DNA of 62,651 nucleotides from NCBI GenBank assembly GCA_001871435.1, contig MNVC01000012.1, positions 1 to 62,651 on the forward strand, in the 5' to 3' direction. This document shows, one piece after another, positions 41,831-48,708 of this stretch. The position numbers and the translations under genes are program-made. The notes beneath the pieces are model-generated. The model saw only the letters and a program-made list of their open reading frames with translations, ran no database searches and was not told the origin of the DNA. How positions within the stretch are numbered: position 1 is the first letter of the stretch; the number at the start of each line of letters is the position of its first letter. Source of the stretch: Candidatus Magasanikbacteria bacterium CG1_02_32_51 (GTDB lineage Bacteria > Patescibacteriota > Patescibacteriia > Magasanikbacterales > UBA922).

Positions 41831-44236
41831 ATGGATAAACATAAATTCAAATTAAAATCCAAATATAAACCAGCAGGATCTCAGCCTGAAGCTATAAAAG
41901 GTTTAGTTTTTGGTTTACAAAAAGATTATAAGAATCAAACCTTACTTGGTGTGACTGGCTCAGGTAAGACTTTTACAGTAGCTAATGTAATTGAAAAAGT
42001 TCAAATGCCAACATTAGTGATTGCTCACAATAAGACTCTTGCAGCTCAACTTTGCAATGAGTTTCGGGAATTCTTCCCAGATAATGCTGTGGAATATTTT
42101 GTGTCATATTATGATTACTATCAGCCTGAAGCATATATGCCAGGCAGTGATACTTATATTGAAAAAGAAGCCCAGATAAATGAAGAAATAGATAGGCTCC
42201 GTCATGCTTGTACACAAGCTTTGATTACTCGTAGTGACGTGATTGTAGTAGCTTCTGTTTCGGCAATTTACAATCTTGGTAATCCATTAGATTATGAAAA
42301 AACAGTTTTACATCTTGAAGTCGGACAAAATTTGGATAGACGAGGGATGCTTGAAAAACTTGTTTCTATGCAATTTGATAGAAATAATACAGAGTTGAAG
42401 AGAGGACAATTCCGGATGCGTGGGCAAGTCTTTGAAATAATGCCAGTCAATGAAGAATTGATTTATCGTTTTGAAATTAGTGATAAAATTGATTTGATAG
42501 AAATAGTAGATCCTATTACAAGAAATATTTTGAGTAGTTCAACAAGAGGTTCTTCGACTTCCACTTCGCTTCGCTCAGGGTCGCTCAGGACAAACGTTCT
42601 TTCAGACGTTTGGTTTTTCCCAGCTAAGCATTATGTAATAAATGAAAATGAACAGTTGCAAGCTTTTTCAACTATTGAAAATGAACTAAAAGATAGGTTA
42701 GAATTTTTTAAAAAACATAGTAAGGCTCTAGAATATGAAAGATTGAAAAGAAAAGTAAAATATGATTTGGAAATGATCAAAGAAGTTGGTTATTGTAGTG
42801 GTATAGAAAATTATTCTCGCCATTTTGATGGACGTAAAGAAGGTGAACCGGCTTTTACTTTGATTGATTATTTCAAATATGCTGCCGGGACCTCACCAGC
42901 TTCGTCTGGGTCGGAGTCGACCTCTCCTAATAGGAGAGGTGCTGACGTTGTCAAAAACAAGGGATTTCTTACCATCATAGATGAGTCACACGTTACTTTG
43001 CCACAAATTCGTGGTATGTATTTTGGAGATAAGGCTCGTAAAGAAAATTTGATAGAACATGGCTTTAGATTACCAAGTGCTTTGGATAATCGTCCACTTA
43101 TTTTTGATGAATTTATTAATAGAACCCAAAAAACTATTTTTGTGTCTGCTACTCCCGCAGAATATGAAATTAAAAATAGTGGTCAAGTCGTGGAACAAAT
43201 TGTTCGTCCAACTGGACTAATTGATCCAGAAATTATTATTTGTTCAGTGACTGGTGGCAAAGTTCTCCCCCTAGTAGGGGGAGTTACCCTCCCAAGGCGG
43301 GTCCGCCTAGGGTGGAGAGGGGGTCTGCAAGCAAATGAAAACGTTGTAACTCAAGATGGACCCCTCCCAACCTCCCCTAATAGGGGAGGAGTTTCTAGGT
43401 CACAAGTTGAGGATGTCATGGAGCGTATCCAAGTTAGAGTGAAGCAAGGTGAGCGTACTTTGGTTACAACACTAACAAAACGCATGGCAGAAGATTTGAG
43501 TGACTATCTAAAAGAACAAAAAATAAAAGTTGAATATCTGCATAGTGATATCAAGACAATTGAAAGAATTGAAATTATAACCAAACTTCGCAAAGGTGAA
43601 ATAGATGTAATTGTTGGTGTCAATTTGCTTCGTGAAGGTCTGGACATTCCAGAAGTATCTCTCGTGGCAATTCTTGATGCTGACAAAGAGGGTTTTTTAC
43701 GTAATGAGACAAGTCTAGTCCAGACTATTGGTCGGGCCGCACGTAATGTCAATGGTCAAGTAGTAATGTATGCTGATGAAATGACGAAGTCTATTGATAG
43801 GGCTGTTTTTGAGACCCAGAGACGTCGTGAGATTCAGTTGGCTTATAATAAAAAACATAATATTACTCCAAAAACTATTGAAAAAAATATCCGTAATATT
43901 TTGGAAGAATTTGGTCTCACTAGTACAAGTATCAAAAATACCAAAACAAAAAGTAACAGACGTGATAGGAGTATTTTGAATCTAGATATTATGGGAGATG
44001 CTAGACCTCTCAAAGAAATAATTAAAGAAAAAGAATTCAAGATGCGTGAAGCTGCAACAAAATTGGAATTTGAATTAGCTGCTTTATTGCGTGATGAAGT
44101 TAGAGAATTAAAAGCTAGAGAGAAGACGGGGGATAGTCGGAAGTCTGGGAAGTCCATTCCACCAAAGGTGGACTCGTCTACGCGAGAAAGTCGAAAGTCA
44201 CAAAAGCTAAAAAGTAAAATTGTTAAATATTTATAA
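41831..44236 (+). CDS. uvrB: Excinuclease ABC subunit UvrB with three in-frame element-derived insertions
   Basis: 801 residues, roughly 130 more than a typical UvrB. Walker A LLGVTGSGKTFTVANVIEK, the beta-hairpin region YYDYYQPEAYMP, the DESH motif in TIIDESHVTLPQI and RPTGLIDPE plus ATLTKRMAEDL-like VTTLTKRMAEDLSDYL are all there, as is the C-terminal UVR domain (FELAALLRDEVREL). Three stretches have no counterpart in the family: about SSSTRGSSTSTSLRSGSLRT (42530-42612), TSPASSGSESTSPNRRGAD (42889-42950) and the Gly/Arg-rich run PLVGGVTLPRRVRLGWRG to NRGGVSRSQ (about 43262-43398). Each is coded by a palindromic DNA element. UvrB loads on damaged DNA in nucleotide excision repair. ATG 41831 is chosen over an upstream start. 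Confidence 0.95.
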   Translation: MDKHKFKLKSKYKPAGSQPEAIKGLVFGLQKDYKNQTLLGVTGSGKTFTVANVIEKVQMPTLVIAHNKTLAAQLCNEFREFFPDNAVEYFVSYYDYYQPEAYMPGSDTYIEKEAQINEEIDRLRHACTQALITRSDVIVVASVSAIYNLGNPLDYEKTVLHLEVGQNLDRRGMLEKLVSMQFDRNNTELKRGQFRMRGQVFEIMPVNEELIYRFEISDKIDLIEIVDPITRNILSSSTRGSSTSTSLRSGSLRTNVLSDVWFFPAKHYVINENEQLQAFSTIENELKDRLEFFKKHSKALEYERLKRKVKYDLEMIKEVGYCSGIENYSRHFDGRKEGEPAFTLIDYFKYAAGTSPASSGSESTSPNRRGADVVKNKGFLTIIDESHVTLPQIRGMYFGDKARKENLIEHGFRLPSALDNRPLIFDEFINRTQKTIFVSATPAEYEIKNSGQVVEQIVRPTGLIDPEIIICSVTGGKVLPLVGGVTLPRRVRLGWRGGLQANENVVTQDGPLPTSPNRGGVSRSQVEDVMERIQVRVKQGERTLVTTLTKRMAEDLSDYLKEQKIKVEYLHSDIKTIERIEIITKLRKGEIDVIVGVNLLREGLDIPEVSLVAILDADKEGFLRNETSLVQTIGRAARNVNGQVVMYADEMTKSIDRAVFETQRRREIQLAYNKKHNITPKTIEKNIRNILEEFGLTSTSIKNTKTKSNRRDRSILNLDIMGDARPLKEIIKEKEFKMREAATKLEFELAALLRDEVRELKAREKTGDSRKSGKSIPPKVDSSTRESRKSQKLKSKIVKYL
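42540..42612. repeat. In-frame repeat 1 inside uvrB
   Basis: TTCTTCGACTTCCACTTCGC, TCGCTCAGGGTCGCTCAGGAC and a terminal palindrome AAACGTTC...GACGTTT. The phrase resembles a dispersed CTTCGACTTCGCTCAGGAC repeat known to me from other bacterial genomes. It codes about 25 extra residues between RNIL and DVWFFPAKHYV. Confidence 0.6.
42889..42950. repeat. In-frame repeat 2 inside uvrB
   Basis: GACCTCACCAGCTTCGTCTG followed by GGTCGGAGTCGACCTCTCC and TAATAGGAGAGGTGCTGAC; inner palindrome ACCTCTCCTAATAGGAGAGGT. It codes about 21 residues between FKYAAG and KGFLTIIDESH. Confidence 0.65.
43262..43398. repeat. In-frame repeat 3 inside uvrB (family C with GGCGG core)
   Basis: Left end CCCCCTAGTAGGGGGAG, right end CCTCCCCTAATAGGGGAGGAG, with TTACCCTCCCAAGGCGGG and TCCGCCTAGGGTGGAGAGG in the left half and GTTGTAAC in the middle. 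It has the same build as the family C elements at 14548 and 28653 and carries a GGCGG palindrome inside. It codes about 45 residues between VTGGKV and QVEDVMERIQ. Confidence 0.7.
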
Positions 44237-44237
44237 A

Positions 44238-44315
44238 TCATTGTACCATTGCCCTATTGTCCCATTGTCCCATTGTGGTTTTCAATTTGTCAGTTGGGCA
44301 ATAAAACAATGGAAC
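44238..44315. repeat. Family F inverted repeat
   Basis: CCCATTGTGGTTTTCAATTTGTC near the centre, with CCATTG units at the left and CAATGG at the right. Related to 53798-53862. Confidence 0.5.
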
Positions 44316-44319
44316 AATA

Positions 44320-44346
44320 AAAAACCGGTTAAGATAACCGGCTTTT
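44320..44346. terminator. Bidirectional terminator between uvrB and the HU gene
   Basis: AAAAACCGGTTA, loop, TAACCGGCTTTT: T-tracts on both strands. Confidence 0.8.
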
Positions 44347-44377
44347 GTTTTATAATAAATTTTTTTAAAGAAAACAA

Positions 44378-44656
44378 TTATTTCTTCAAAGCATCTTTCA
44401 ATCCTTTTCCAGCTTTAAATTTTGGAACAGTGACTGAAGGGATTTGAATTTTTTGACTTGGTTTCTGTGGGTTTACACCTATGCGTCCAGCACGTACTTT
44501 GGCACTGAAAGCTCCAAAACCTGAGATAGTGACTTCGTCACCACTCTGTAAAGTTTTGATTACAATTTCTACAAAAGAGGCAAGTATATTTTCTGCTTCT
44601 TTTTTGGATATACCAACTTGCTCAGCGATTTTTTGAGCCAATAACGCTTTGTTCAT
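44378..44656 (-). CDS. HU-family DNA-binding protein
   Basis: 92 residues covering the whole HU/IHF fold: MNKALLAQKIAEQVGISKKE, the hinge GFGAFSAKVRAGRIGVNP and the arm RVGVNPQKPSQKI-like segment, ending PKFKAGKGLKDALKK. It bends and compacts DNA as a dimer. It has its own promoter (44707-44735) and a leader with the hairpin CCCTA/TAGGG at about 44672-44686, which might allow leader control. Confidence 0.93.
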   Translation of the reverse strand: MNKALLAQKIAEQVGISKKEAENILASFVEIVIKTLQSGDEVTISGFGAFSAKVRAGRIGVNPQKPSQKIQIPSVTVPKFKAGKGLKDALKK

Positions 44657-44706
44657 ATTGTTTTTAATTAGTCCCTATTTTTTAGGGTGAATTATTTTAT
44701 GTCTAT

Positions 44707-44735
44707 ATTTTATAATAATATGTAAAAAGTGTCAA
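44707..44735 (-). promoter_or_regulatory. Promoter of the HU gene
   Basis: On the minus strand TTGACA (44735-44730), 17 bases, TAAAAT (44712-44707). Confidence 0.65.
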
Positions 44736-44814
44736 TAGAGCCAAAAGCTTTGCTAATTTAGGAATTTTGAATTTTAAAATTTTGAAAAAATAATTTGAAA
44801 TTAAAACATTAAGA

Positions 44815-44855
44815 AATTGTTTTAAAATTTAAAATTACTAAATTAAAAATTAAAA
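44815..44855. repeat. Family D AT-rich repeat
   Basis: ATTGTTTTAAAATTTAAAATT followed by ACTAAATTAAAAATT; the gap from 44736 to here holds the mirrored AATTTTGAATTTTAAAAT. Confidence 0.5.
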
Positions 44856-44913
44856 ATAACCCTATATTTCAAGGATTATTTTTTAAAGATAAATTTTCTT
44901 CAACTAAAACATC

Positions 44914-46440
44914 TTATCTTGCGTATTCTACAACTCTCGATTCACGAATGACATTTATTTTTATTTCGCCTGGATATTGATGTTCGTTTTCTATTTTATG
45001 AGCAATATCTTTGGCTAAATTGAAAGCTGCATAATCATCTACTTCTTCTGATTTTACAAATACGCGTATTTCACGTCCAGCTTGAATAGCATAGACTTTT
45101 TCTACGCCATTGAAACTAGAAGCTGTTTTTTCTAGTTCTTCTAATCTTAGAACATATTGTTCGTAAGAATCACGACGAGCACCAATACGTGAACCAGAAA
45201 TTGCATCAGCAGCTTTGACAATTTGAGTAATAATTCTTTCTGGTTTGTCATCATGATGATGTCCAGCAGCAAGTTGAATTTCTTCGTGAAGACCAAATTT
45301 TTTCAAAATTGTTTCACCAATTTCTGGATGTCCTCCTTGAGTTTCTTGATCAACAGATTTGCCAATATCGTGAAAGAATCCAGCTTTACGAGCCATAACA
45401 GGATCTACTCCAAGTTCTTCAGCTATTAGAGCTGATAATTGAGCAACTTCGGTAGAGTGATTGATAATATTTTGTCCATAACTAGTGCGGTATTTTAGAC
45501 GACCAACAATTGATACTAGTTTAGGATCAATACCAGTAATACCAAGTTTGTACAAAACTTCTTCGCCAGCTTTTTTGATATCTAGAGATAATTCTTTTTT
45601 AGCTTCTAGGATGAATTCTTCAATTCTAGCTGGTTGAATACGACCATCTTTGATAAGTTTTTCAAGAGCAATTTGACAAACACGACGACGAATAGGTGAA
45701 AAACCAGAAATAAGAATGACACCAGGAGTATCATCAATAACAAGTTCACAGCCTGTCATTTTTTCAATAGTTTTGATATTTCGGCCATCTTTACCAATAA
45801 TACGCCCTTTCATTTCGTCACTAGGAATGACAACTGCTGTAGAAGTAGTCTCACTGGAGTGATCAGAAGCACAACGTTGAATGGAATCTATAATTATTTC
45901 ACGAGCTTTGTTTTCGTAAGTTTCACTTTTATCATGTTCTACTTTGAGGACTCTACTATACAATTCTTCTGAAGCCTCTGTTTCTATTTTTTTGAATAGT
46001 ATTTCTTTAGCTTCATCAATAGACAATTTAGCTACTTTTTCTAATTTTTCTTGAGTTTGATTTTTTATTCCATCTATTTTTTCTTTGATTTTTTGTACCT
46101 CTTCTATTTTTTCTTGTAAATGAGTTTTTTTGTCTTCAAATTCCATCAATTTTTTGTCAAACATATTTTCGCGTTGTTCCAAACGTCTTTGTGTTTGGGT
46201 GATTTCACCACGTCTATTGTTTTCATCTTTTTTGGCCTCATCAATTATTTTGATGGCTTTTTCTTTGGCTTGAAGAAGAACCTCTTGTTCTTTTTGTTTA
46301 GCTTCAATCATCATTTTTTCAGCTTTAGCCTCAATAGAATTGGCTTTGGCTTGAGCAGTCTGTTTACGAATAGTATAGCCAAGAGCTACACCGATTCCTA
46401 CACCGGCTAGGATGCCGACTATTAATATTATTTCGGACAT
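44914..46440 (-). CDS. rny: Ribonuclease Y
   Basis: 508 residues: an N-terminal membrane helix (IILIVGILAGVGIGVALGYT), a long coiled coil (about 30-190), a KH domain with MKGRIIGKDGRNIKTIEKMTG, and an HD domain with GFFHDIGKSVDQETQGGHPE. It starts mRNA decay by endonucleolytic cleavage at the membrane. The terminator-like hairpin at 46484-46513 stands only 44 bases before the start, behind two possible promoters, so expression might be attenuated. Length is normal. Confidence 0.94.
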   Translation of the reverse strand: MSEIILIVGILAGVGIGVALGYTIRKQTAQAKANSIEAKAEKMMIEAKQKEQEVLLQAKEKAIKIIDEAKKDENNRRGEITQTQRRLEQRENMFDKKLMEFEDKKTHLQEKIEEVQKIKEKIDGIKNQTQEKLEKVAKLSIDEAKEILFKKIETEASEELYSRVLKVEHDKSETYENKAREIIIDSIQRCASDHSSETTSTAVVIPSDEMKGRIIGKDGRNIKTIEKMTGCELVIDDTPGVILISGFSPIRRRVCQIALEKLIKDGRIQPARIEEFILEAKKELSLDIKKAGEEVLYKLGITGIDPKLVSIVGRLKYRTSYGQNIINHSTEVAQLSALIAEELGVDPVMARKAGFFHDIGKSVDQETQGGHPEIGETILKKFGLHEEIQLAAGHHHDDKPERIITQIVKAADAISGSRIGARRDSYEQYVLRLEELEKTASSFNGVEKVYAIQAGREIRVFVKSEEVDDYAAFNLAKDIAHKIENEHQYPGEIKINVIRESRVVEYAR

Positions 46441-46483
46441 AAAATTAAATTATATATTATTAAATTAAATTATTTTAGTAATA

Positions 46484-46513
46484 AAAAAATCTCTCAACTA
46501 CAGAGATTTTTCA
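46484..46513 (-). terminator. Intrinsic terminator downstream of truB, upstream of rny
   Basis: On the minus strand AAAAATCTCTG, short loop, GAGAGATTTTTTTA. It also lies in any long leader of rny. Confidence 0.75.
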
Positions 46514-46739
46514 AAAATTTTGATAATTTTTTGGCTTAAAATAACTATTTTTTACCTTTTATTTTGTTTTTTTGATTATTTTAAGCTATTGTTTTTACAA
46601 ACAATTTTTTAGAAGAATGAATAGTTTTGGCAGTTTTTGAGACGTTTTCAAACATAATTTGGTAATAATAAGCAAAAAATTTGCTAAACTAACTATAATT
46701 CTAGTATCAACATTTTTGTCAATTTCTATAGTTTTTACT
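46484..46739 (-). ncRNA. Candidate short non-coding RNA or rny leader
   Basis: A minus-strand promoter TTGACA (46774-46769), 17 bases, TATCAT (46751-46746) would start RNA near 46739. It would contain the GCTTAAAATAA hairpin and end at the terminator at 46484, about 255 nt in all, with no ORF. I see no known RNA family (not tmRNA, RNase P or SRP RNA). Confidence 0.25.
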
Positions 46740-46783
46740 TATAAAATGATATCATAATTGAATATTTTTGTCAATTTTATGTA

Positions 46784-47461
46784 TTAGATTTCCTTCACTT
46801 TTTTTGCATCCTCAACACTGTAGTCACCAATCCTTGTTCTTCTTAATTCCAGACAATAAGCTCCACATTCAAGAGCTTTACCAATATCTTGGGCTAGCTG
46901 TCTGATGTAGGTTCCTGTTGAACAGATTATTTCTATACTTAATTCTGGATATTTGTAATTTAGAAGTTTTATGTTGTATATTTCTATATTGCAAGCTTCT
47001 CTTTCTATTTCTTTTCCTTGTCTTGCTAGCTTATATAATCTTTGTCCTTTTACTTTTTTAGCTGAGTGCATAGGTGGAATTTGTTTTTGTTTGCCTAAGA
47101 AAGTTTTCAAAACAGTATCAACTTGTTCAAAACTAATTTCACTATCAAAATTTGTTTTGGTGATAATTCCTTCGGGATCTTGGGTGTTAGAAATTTCGCC
47201 AAGCTGTAGAGTGGCTTCATAAGTTTTATCTAGGTTTTTGAATTCATCTAATCTTTTGGTGGCATCTTTGCCTACACCAATTATAAGAAGTCCTGTAGCA
47301 AAAGGATCTAGTGTGCCTGCATGTCCCACCTTCACTCTTTTATTTTTCGTTTCGGCGGACAAGCCTATCTTTTTTACTTTTAATTTGCCACGAAGATAAG
47401 CAACTACATCATTGCTTGTCCAGTCAACTTCTTTGTCTATTAACAAAAAATTTTCTTCCAT
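46784..47461 (-). CDS. truB: tRNA pseudouridine(55) synthase TruB with a small insertion
   Basis: 225 residues. GHAGTLDPFATGLLIIGVGK contains the catalytic aspartate; LGEISNTQDPEG and GTYIRQLAQDIGKAL are the other TruB motifs. It makes the pseudouridine at position 55 of the T-loop. The usual start 'K-P-x-G-W-T-S-N-D-V-V' is seen as KEVDWTSNDVVAYLRGKLKV. Directly before VGHAGTLDP the segment GLSAETKNKRV is coded by a GGCGGACAAG element (CGGCGGACAAGCC on the plus strand at about 47354-47366), an in-frame insertion in a conserved region. Confidence 0.92.
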   Translation of the reverse strand: MEENFLLIDKEVDWTSNDVVAYLRGKLKVKKIGLSAETKNKRVKVGHAGTLDPFATGLLIIGVGKDATKRLDEFKNLDKTYEATLQLGEISNTQDPEGIITKTNFDSEISFEQVDTVLKTFLGKQKQIPPMHSAKKVKGQRLYKLARQGKEIEREACNIEIYNIKLLNYKYPELSIEIICSTGTYIRQLAQDIGKALECGAYCLELRRTRIGDYSVEDAKKVKEI

Positions 47462-47507
47462 AAATTAACCTTTTATAAGTAATTTTTAAAATTTATCTAT
47501 TCAATAA

Positions 47508-47545
47508 TTGTTTTAAAATTTAAAATTTCTAAATTAAAAATTTTT
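47508..47545. repeat. Family D AT-rich repeat
   Basis: ATTGTTTTAAAATTTAAAATT followed by TCTAAATTAAAAATTT, between divergent truB and the methyltransferase gene. Confidence 0.5.
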
Positions 47546-47582
47546 GCTGAATATGTTGCTATTTCAAATACCACGTTTACTA

Positions 47583-47591
47583 TGGTATAAT
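47583..47591 (+). promoter_or_regulatory. Extended -10 element giving a leaderless mRNA
   Basis: TGGTATAAT ends at 47591, only eight bases before the ATG at 47600. A normal start site (about seven bases downstream) would put transcription start within two bases of the start codon. Confidence 0.6.
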
Positions 47592-47599
47592 ATTTTGAT

Positions 47600-48526
47600 A
47601 TGAAATACAAATCAAACAATACTTTGGGTTGGGGGGTTGCCAAGGAAAATGGGATAGAGGAATTTTGGGATGCACGTCCTATTTTTTCTGTTAACTCCGA
47701 TTTTAGTTTGGTTGATAGATTGAAATTAGTTTTTTTTCCAAAAAAACTTTTGTTGTATAATTGGATAAATAAGAGTCTAAAAGAAAAGAGAAAGGAAAAT
47801 AAACAAACTGGTAAATTCTCCAAATTACGTATTCTGGATGTTGGTTGTGGAACAGGAGCTAGTATTATTGAAATGAAAAAAATGTGGGGAAAAGAAGTAG
47901 AAGTCTATGGGGTAGATGTTATAGAGATGCAAATAGAATTAGCCAAAAAGCGTGTCAAAGAATATGGAGTCTGGGCCAAGTTTGATTATTATGAAAATAA
48001 TTTAATGCCATTCCAAAATAATTTTTTTGATGTAATTTTTTCTTCTGATGTTTTAGGACATGTAAAAAATGTAGCAAATTGGTTGGAAGAATTACAGCGT
48101 GTACTTGTACCCGGTGGTAGATTGGCCATGTTTAGTGAATCAAAATTGGGTAAACATGCCTATATTAGGAATTATCTATATAAAAGAGGTTGTAATACCG
48201 ACCCTCATACGGAGTTTCATATTTCACTTTATTCCAAAGCTGAATTAAAAGATTTGTTGAATCAAAATAGTTTTGAAGTAAAAAAGATGTATACAGCCTT
48301 TTGGCTTAGTTTCCTTGTGCATCCTGATGAATTTTATGGAACATTGCACAAACAAAAGGGTTTTTTCTTTTTACGAAATATCAATAATGTTTTATACTGG
48401 ATAAAGAAAAAGACTCAGCCCGTCTCTACAGCTTTGGCAGAGCTTTATGGCCTTGTTGAAATGCTTACTTTGGGAAGATTTTTGGAAGTGCAAGGGTATA
48501 TTGTTTTGGCTAAGAAGAAAGATTAA
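47600..48526 (+). CDS. Class I SAM-dependent methyltransferase
   Basis: 308 residues. Motif I LRILDVGCGTGASIIEMKKM with the E/D of EVYGVDVIE binds SAM; the post-I and motif II region VIFSSDVLGHVKNVANWLEE and the FSES... strand VPGGRLAMFSESKLG are UbiE/Coq5-like. It has extra N-terminal (about 75 residues) and C-terminal parts. Acceptor unknown: many such genes in envelope contexts methylate lipids, quinones or sugars. Its mRNA is probably leaderless. Confidence 0.8.
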   Translation: MKYKSNNTLGWGVAKENGIEEFWDARPIFSVNSDFSLVDRLKLVFFPKKLLLYNWINKSLKEKRKENKQTGKFSKLRILDVGCGTGASIIEMKKMWGKEVEVYGVDVIEMQIELAKKRVKEYGVWAKFDYYENNLMPFQNNFFDVIFSSDVLGHVKNVANWLEELQRVLVPGGRLAMFSESKLGKHAYIRNYLYKRGCNTDPHTEFHISLYSKAELKDLLNQNSFEVKKMYTAFWLSFLVHPDEFYGTLHKQKGFFFLRNINNVLYWIKKKTQPVSTALAELYGLVEMLTLGRFLEVQGYIVLAKKKD

Positions 48527-48564
48527 AATTTATTTGTTTAGATTGTGTGAAAAAGTTATTTTAA

Positions 48565-48665
48565 TCAAATATACAATAGAGATAAAATTGAGATAATGTA
48601 GAGATGGTTTTTTTTGAGAAAAATTTTATTATCTCCATTGTATCTCTATTTTATCTCTTTATCTT
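48565..48665. repeat. Family G inverted repeat
   Basis: AGAGATAAAATTGAGATAAT and TTATCTCCATTGTATCTCTA plus TTTTATCTCTTTATC are complementary along most of the unit, around a T-rich loop. It could terminate the methyltransferase transcript. Confidence 0.5.
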
Positions 48666-48708
48666 AAGATAGTTTTAGTGTAAAATATAAACAAACTTAA
48701 TAAAAAAT

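Larger units (their letters stand above)
46441..46783. other. Gene-free stretch between truB and rny
   Basis: 343 bases without a credible ORF. It holds two TTGACA boxes on the minus strand (46774-46769 and 46722-46717), an 11-bp hairpin GCTTAAAATAA/TTATTTTAAGC (46534-46586) and a terminator (46484-46513). Confidence 0.6.

Noticed and set aside
46484..46739. Known structured RNA (tmRNA, RNase P, SRP, 6S) in the rny upstream gap
   Set aside because: None of the conserved G+C-rich motifs of these RNAs is present; only AT-rich hairpins.
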